Under the pieces are notes generated by a model. The model was given only the letters and a program-made list of their open reading frames with translations, had not been told where the DNA came from and did not search any database. Shown here piece after piece: positions 59,280 to 64,000 of a DNA stretch of 64,000 nt; the first letter of the stretch is position 1; every line of letters starts with the position of its first letter. Source of the DNA: Candidatus Nitrosocosmicus sp. GTDB taxonomy: Archaea; Thermoproteota; Nitrososphaeria; Nitrososphaerales; Nitrososphaeraceae. The DNA lies in assembly GCA_031177355.1 (NCBI GenBank), contig JAPSGR010000001.1, positions 48,620-112,619 on the forward strand. Direction: 5' to 3'. The position numbers and the translations under genes are program-made.

Positions 59280-59709
59280 TACTAATTTAAACACAATTGA
59301 TGAAAAAATAATAAGTATACTCAAAAACGATTCTAGAAAGCCATTTGTTGAAATCGCTAATTCAATTGGGATGTCTGAATCTGCAGTACGTCGTAGAGTT
59401 AAAAACCTACAAGATACAGGTGTTATAAAGAGATTCACAATCGAAATGGGGCCTTCTAACAAGACAAGTGCTATTACTTTAATTTCAGTTAGTTCAGTCG
59501 CAGACACTTCAAATGTTTCTAACCAGCTACTAAAATTAAAGGGTGTTGAGACAGTTTATGAAATTACAGGACAATATGATATTGCTACAGTTATAGTCGC
59601 TTCCACTATCCTAGAGATTAATTCCTATATTGATGAAATAAGAAAGATAGATGGGGTTTCTGATACCAATACTGTTATCATTTTAAGAACGCTGGGGAAT
59701 GTTCGGTAA
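59254..59709 (+). CDS. lysM: Lrp/AsnC-family regulator (LysM-like)
   Basis: IDEKIISILKNDSRKPFVEIANSIGMSESAVRRRVKNLQDTGVIKRFTI; RAM domain; overlaps aminotransferase 3' end. Confidence 0.88.
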   Translation: MRRKDDLADTNLNTIDEKIISILKNDSRKPFVEIANSIGMSESAVRRRVKNLQDTGVIKRFTIEMGPSNKTSAITLISVSSVADTSNVSNQLLKLKGVETVYEITGQYDIATVIVASTILEINSYIDEIRKIDGVSDTNTVIILRTLGNVR

Positions 59710-59860
59710 GTACGTAAATAACCCCTCTATCAATCGTCGGTATTGCTACACTACTGAATTAAACAATTGATTAGCCTGATCTTTCATCTACTCACATATT
59801 CTATGATTTTTTAACGAAAACAAGCATTAAATAATCGATTATAGTAATATTATACGACGG

Positions 59861-61087
59861 ATGTCACTAAAAACAGATGACCCTAACTATTTTGCGCACT
59901 ATTATAATGATTCGGATAAGGATAAAAAAAAGATTAGGATATTAGACTCGACTCTGAGGGAGGGAGAGCAGCATCCCGGGGTGTCTTTTTCTAATAAACA
60001 GAGAATCCAAATTGCGTGGATGTTAGATTCTTTTGGGGTAGATCAGATAGAGATTAGTCCTATAGTTTCAGAAGATCATCATGAAGCAACAAAGGTCATT
60101 ATGAAGCAAGGTTTAACAGCCGATATTGTAGCCCATGTTAGGGCCATTAAGTCAGATGTTGACCGAGCTTTAGATTGCGATACTGATTGGGTTGCTACCT
60201 ATATGGGAATATCTGATATCCATTTAGTAGCCAAACTCCGAATTTCTAGGGAGGAAGCAAAAATTCGTGCACTCGAAGTTGTAGATTATATAAAATCTCA
60301 TGGTCTCAAATCCAGATTTACGATGGAAGATGCTAGCAGGACGGATCCTGAATATTTGTTAGAAATGTGTAAAGAAATGAATCAAAAGGGTATTGAAAGG
60401 ATTAGTATTCCAGATACAGTAGGAATTATGCGACCACGCGGAATGTACAATTTGGTCAAATTGGTTCATGATCACATTGACAATTCAAAAACATCTCTTG
60501 ACGTACATTGTCATAATGACGTTGGGTTGGCACTACCTAATGCTCTATCTGGTTGCGATGCTGGGGCTGACCAGATACACACTACTATTGATGGATTAGG
60601 CGAAAGGACTGGGATTCCATCTCTAGCTGAGACTGCTGTAGCTCTTAACCTAATATATAAGTCTAACAACAGCTTTCGACTACATATGTTAAAGGATCTA
60701 TCGCGAACTATATCTGATTATACTAATATCCCGATTCATGAATCCAAACCACTGGTGGGCGACAGTTCTTATAAACATAAGGCAGGAACCCACTTGGCAG
60801 CTATATTGAGAAATCCTTCTGCTTATGAAATAATAGAACCTAAACAAGTAGGAAACAGACGTAAAATAGTATTTGGTGAATTATCAGGTAAGAATGGGTC
60901 AGCGTATTTGCTCTCCTTACTAGGTTTGGAATCTACCAAAGAAAATTCGGAATCCCTTGCTAGGGGTTTAAAAGAACTGCGAATGGGGGATATTTTGGAA
61001 TTGTTTTTAGATGAAAAATTAGAGAGAAAAATACTTAATGAGGAATATGTGAAAAATAATAAGGATCAAGAAAATGTCAAAAGTTAA
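59861..61087 (+). CDS. Homocitrate synthase (alpha-isopropylmalate synthase family)
   Basis: IRILDSTLREGEQHPGVSFSNKQRIQIAWMLDSFGVDQIEI; VHCHNDVGLALPNALSGCDAGADQIHTTIDGLGERTGIPSL. Confidence 0.9.
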   Translation: MSLKTDDPNYFAHYYNDSDKDKKKIRILDSTLREGEQHPGVSFSNKQRIQIAWMLDSFGVDQIEISPIVSEDHHEATKVIMKQGLTADIVAHVRAIKSDVDRALDCDTDWVATYMGISDIHLVAKLRISREEAKIRALEVVDYIKSHGLKSRFTMEDASRTDPEYLLEMCKEMNQKGIERISIPDTVGIMRPRGMYNLVKLVHDHIDNSKTSLDVHCHNDVGLALPNALSGCDAGADQIHTTIDGLGERTGIPSLAETAVALNLIYKSNNSFRLHMLKDLSRTISDYTNIPIHESKPLVGDSSYKHKAGTHLAAILRNPSAYEIIEPKQVGNRRKIVFGELSGKNGSAYLLSLLGLESTKENSESLARGLKELRMGDILELFLDEKLERKILNEEYVKNNKDQENVKS

Positions 61088-61247
61088 TTGTAAGGAATGT
61101 GACGCAGAGATTCCCATTCCAGCCGACTCAATGCAAGGCGAAATAGTTACTTGTCCGGACTGTGGGGAAAGTTTTGAATTAGTTAAATCCGGCGAGGAAT
61201 TCAATATCAAACCAGCACAAGTAGTTGGAGAGGATTGGGGACAATAA
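61074..61247 (+). CDS. lysW: LysW amino-group carrier protein (57 aa), absent from ORF track
   Basis: Manual translation MSKVNCKECDAEIPIPADSMQGEIVTCPDCGESFELVKSGEEFNIKPAQVVGEDWGQ*; CxxC...CxxC zinc ribbon; overlaps flanking CDSs on both sides. Confidence 0.93.
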   Translation: MSKVNCKECDAEIPIPADSMQGEIVTCPDCGESFELVKSGEEFNIKPAQVVGEDWGQ

Positions 61248-62116
61248 ATATAGAGGAAGACAAATCTTCTCTCTATATCCTTTTTGATAATATCCGTTGG
61301 GAGGAGAAATCATTAATTGAAAAAGCTAAGGAAATGGAATGCGATTTAAAAACTATAGATTGCAAGGATCTTGTTCTGTTTCTAAATGAGGACTCTAACG
61401 GATTTAAAGATAGTATTGTTTTGCAAAGGTGTGTCAGTTATTTTAGAAGCTTACATTCAACTGCCGGATTAGAAGGATTAGGAGCCAAAATGATCAATTC
61501 ATTATATACTGCTTTTATGTGTGGAAACAAACTCATTTCACATATCGAACTACAAAAAAATGACATTCAAACTCCGAATGCAATGTGTGCGTTTACCTCA
61601 GAATCTTCTTTAAATGGTCTTGAAAAATTTGGGTATCCAGCAGTAATCAAGCCCACTGTTGGTAGTTGGGGTAGATTAATAGGTCTTTTAACTGATAAGG
61701 AAGCAGCAAAGATAGTGTTAGAAGATAGAGAACACATGTTCCCGATATATCATATTAGTTATTTTGAAGAATTTATAAAACGCCCTCCAAGAGATATACG
61801 TGCAATTGTCGTAGGGGAAGAGGTCGTTGCTGCAATTTATCGGTATTCAGGAGATAGCGAGTGGAAGACCAATATGGCTTTAGGTGGTCATGCCTTACCC
61901 TGTCCCATCACAAAAGAGATTGAAGATATTTGTATTAAATCTGCGAAGATTTTTAAGGGTGATATAGTTGGAGTGGATCTTATGGAAAGCGAGAAGTATG
62001 GACTGGTTGTTCACGAGGTGAATAACACCACTGAATTTAAGAACACTGTAAAAGTTACCGGGGTAGACATTCCAGAATTAATTATCAATTATATGAAAAA
62101 CATGTTAAAAAAGTAA
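61235..62116 (+). CDS. lysX: LysW-dependent ATP-grasp ligase, LysX-like paralogue
   Basis: PAVIKPTVGSWGRLIGLLTDKE; YFEEFIKRPPRDIRAIVVGEEVVAAIYRYS; VVHEVNNTTEFKN; TTG start overlapping lysW end. Confidence 0.9.
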   Translation: MGTINIEEDKSSLYILFDNIRWEEKSLIEKAKEMECDLKTIDCKDLVLFLNEDSNGFKDSIVLQRCVSYFRSLHSTAGLEGLGAKMINSLYTAFMCGNKLISHIELQKNDIQTPNAMCAFTSESSLNGLEKFGYPAVIKPTVGSWGRLIGLLTDKEAAKIVLEDREHMFPIYHISYFEEFIKRPPRDIRAIVVGEEVVAAIYRYSGDSEWKTNMALGGHALPCPITKEIEDICIKSAKIFKGDIVGVDLMESEKYGLVVHEVNNTTEFKNTVKVTGVDIPELIINYMKNMLKK

Positions 62117-62125
62117 TAGTAAAAA

Positions 62126-63253
62126 ATGGTCTCACCAAATTTTGCTATTGAACTTTTAAAAAATACGTTGGATATTTATACTCCATCAAGGTCAGAATCG
62201 CAACTCGCAAATTTTCTGAAGGATATTTGTATGGATCTTGGCTTTGAACAAGCTAATATTGACAGTGTAGGGAATATGGTGGCTATCAAAGGGAACGGTG
62301 ATCCGATAATTCTTCTTTGTGGTCATATGGACACTGTTCCAGGTATAGTACCTGTCAGACACGAAGGTGATTATATGTATGGCCGTGGTGCCTCTGATGC
62401 GAAAGCACCTCTGGTATCTATGCTGTTAGCCGCTGCAGACGTTCCTAAACAGACGGGGACAATCGTCTTTGCAGCAGTAGTTGATGAGGAGGGTAACGCT
62501 ACTGGTATAAAAAATCTTGTAAAGGATACTTCATTAAAACCTCATTATGCCATTTTCGGAGAGCCGAGTGGAATAGAAAATATTACAATCTCATATAAAG
62601 GCAGGCTTGAAATCCGTTTGATTTGTGAGGTAGACAATAGTGCCCATGCAAGCGCACCATGGCTAGCATTAAATGCCATAGATGAACTATATCATATATG
62701 GGATGAGCTTAAAAAAGTCTTTATACAGCAAGATTCTAAAAATCCCGTTAATAAAGCAGATCAAGTAAGTTTTAGTCTTACAGAAATAAATGGAGGCACT
62801 AGTCATAACGTTACACCTCAAAAATGCAGAATGACAATAGATATTAGGATTCCTACCAAAAAATCTTGCGACAGTGTTTTGGAATTCTTTGACGCTCAAG
62901 TAAAAGAGATTCAAGATCAATTACACGGTATACGAGTTAAATATAGGGTTGAAGATAAAACTGAACCCTTTGAAGCGAATATATCTTCTCCATTAGTTCG
63001 AGCTTTAGTTCTATCGGTGTTGGATCAGAGAAAGAAAAGGCCACTGTTGTTGAGAAAAACTGGAACGGGGGACATGAACATTTTAGGAAATGTGCTTAAC
63101 ATTCCCGTTGTAACATACGGACCAGGTGATCCTCACTCGTCACATACAGTTGATGAAAGAGTGTATCTGCCGGATTATCTTGCAGGAATAGAAGTTTACA
63201 AAAATGCTTTACTCCATATGGTACGACTACATAAGACCCTTCAAACAAAGTAA
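62126..63253 (+). CDS. lysK: LysW-lysine/ornithine hydrolase (M20 family)
   Basis: IILLCGHMDTVPGIVPV; YGRGASDAKAPLVSML; VVDEEGNATGIKNLV; YGPGDPHSSHTVDERV. Confidence 0.92.
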   Translation: MVSPNFAIELLKNTLDIYTPSRSESQLANFLKDICMDLGFEQANIDSVGNMVAIKGNGDPIILLCGHMDTVPGIVPVRHEGDYMYGRGASDAKAPLVSMLLAAADVPKQTGTIVFAAVVDEEGNATGIKNLVKDTSLKPHYAIFGEPSGIENITISYKGRLEIRLICEVDNSAHASAPWLALNAIDELYHIWDELKKVFIQQDSKNPVNKADQVSFSLTEINGGTSHNVTPQKCRMTIDIRIPTKKSCDSVLEFFDAQVKEIQDQLHGIRVKYRVEDKTEPFEANISSPLVRALVLSVLDQRKKRPLLLRKTGTGDMNILGNVLNIPVVTYGPGDPHSSHTVDERVYLPDYLAGIEVYKNALLHMVRLHKTLQTK

Positions 63254-63333
63254 TCTTGAATTTGCCATTTCTAGTGTAAAACTACGATAATTCATATACA
63301 CTCAAATATTTAATAAATTAATTCTGATCAAGA

Positions 63334-64000
63334 ATGCTTCACATAATTGGAATCGGCATATATGAGTTTGATTCATTATCTATGGGTTCCATAGAGATAA
63401 TAAGGAATTGCGATTTCATTTACCTTGAAAGATTTACTGGTTTTATATCTGATGAATTCCTTCATAAATTAAAGGAAGAAATACTAAAAGATTCATGCAG
63501 TACTTATTCCACTCCAAGATCTGAACTAAAATTTGTAAAGCGTTGGTTTATAGAAGATGGAACAGAGATTCTTCAAAAAGCTAATAATTTTGATGTATGT
63601 ATATTAGTATATGGTGATCCGTTAGTCGCCACTACATACAATGAATTAGTTGTAAGAGCTAAAAAACAATCAATTGGGGTGCGGATAATACATTCTTCGT
63701 CTGGAATTCTATCTTTGATTGGTGAATCTGGATTGCAACCATACAAATTCGGTAAAATGGTCACGATGATGGACGATCCCATGTCATCAATTACCGTATA
63801 CAATACTATTTATGATAACATGTGTATCGGATTACACACATTAGTGCTTGCCGAATACAATAACGATGACGGGAAATCTGACTTTGAATCTAGTTCCAAT
63901 CCATTCTTTTTACACCCCGGGAAGATTTTTGAGCTTTTATTAGAAAGAGAAAAAGAAATAAAGCTGATAAATTTCAGCCCTCAAACATTTGGTCTTGTAG
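63334..64000 (+). CDS. dphB: Diphthine synthase (SAM-dependent), truncated by window end
   Basis: Manual translation MLHIIGIGIYEFDSLSMGSIEIIRNCDFIYLERFTGF...VCILVYGDPLVATTYNELVVRAKKQSIGVRIIHSSSGILSLIGESGLQPYKFGKMVTM...; no stop before 64000. Confidence 0.9.
   Translation, partial: MLHIIGIGIYEFDSLSMGSIEIIRNCDFIYLERFTGFISDEFLHKLKEEILKDSCSTYSTPRSELKFVKRWFIEDGTEILQKANNFDVCILVYGDPLVATTYNELVVRAKKQSIGVRIIHSSSGILSLIGESGLQPYKFGKMVTMMDDPMSSITVYNTIYDNMCIGLHTLVLAEYNNDDGKSDFESSSNPFFLHPGKIFELLLEREKEIKLINFSPQTFGLV

Noticed and set aside
1-64000. CRISPR arrays, rRNA genes, transposases, integrases, restriction-modification or toxin-antitoxin loci
   Set aside because: None recognised by reading both strands and the ORF translations; small or divergent elements could be missed.

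Overview
AT-rich (about one-third GC by eye) archaeal chromosome segment, most consistent with an ammonia-oxidising Nitrososphaerota/Thaumarchaeota genome of the low-GC soil type (Nitrosocosmicus-like; lineage is inference from gene content). The recognisable backbone is: (i) an 11-gene complex I operon nuoABCDHIJKMLN (3.0-13.9 kb) without nuoEFG; (ii) housekeeping and regulatory genes: family-4 uracil-DNA glycosylase, TFB, Mn-catalase, threonine dehydratase, nadE, SF2 helicase with SWIM finger, DAG-kinase-like protein; (iii) an unusual co-directional block (38.2-42.3 kb) of AAA+ ATPase, CysRS-like adenylating enzyme with altered Zn-site residues, GNAT and HemB-like protein; (iv) a tRNA-Tyr(GUA) that appears to be interrupted twice; (v) RibL/RibK flavin genes, DnaG, a Toprim protein, L40e, a B12/radical-SAM-type protein, an HTH plus B12-cap-like regulator, TIM and FBP aldolase/phosphatase; (vi) a combined LysW-dependent arginine/lysine cluster (54.0-63.3 kb) whose LysW ends in EDWGQ rather than the expected EDWGE; (vii) a diphthine synthase cut by the window end. 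Manual reading also found small genes absent from the ORF track (LysW, a C2H2 zinc-finger protein, a 41-aa leaderless ORF, a frameshifted acidic ORF). No CRISPR array, rRNA, transposase or prophage was seen. All family calls come from reading motifs; no alignment or search was run.
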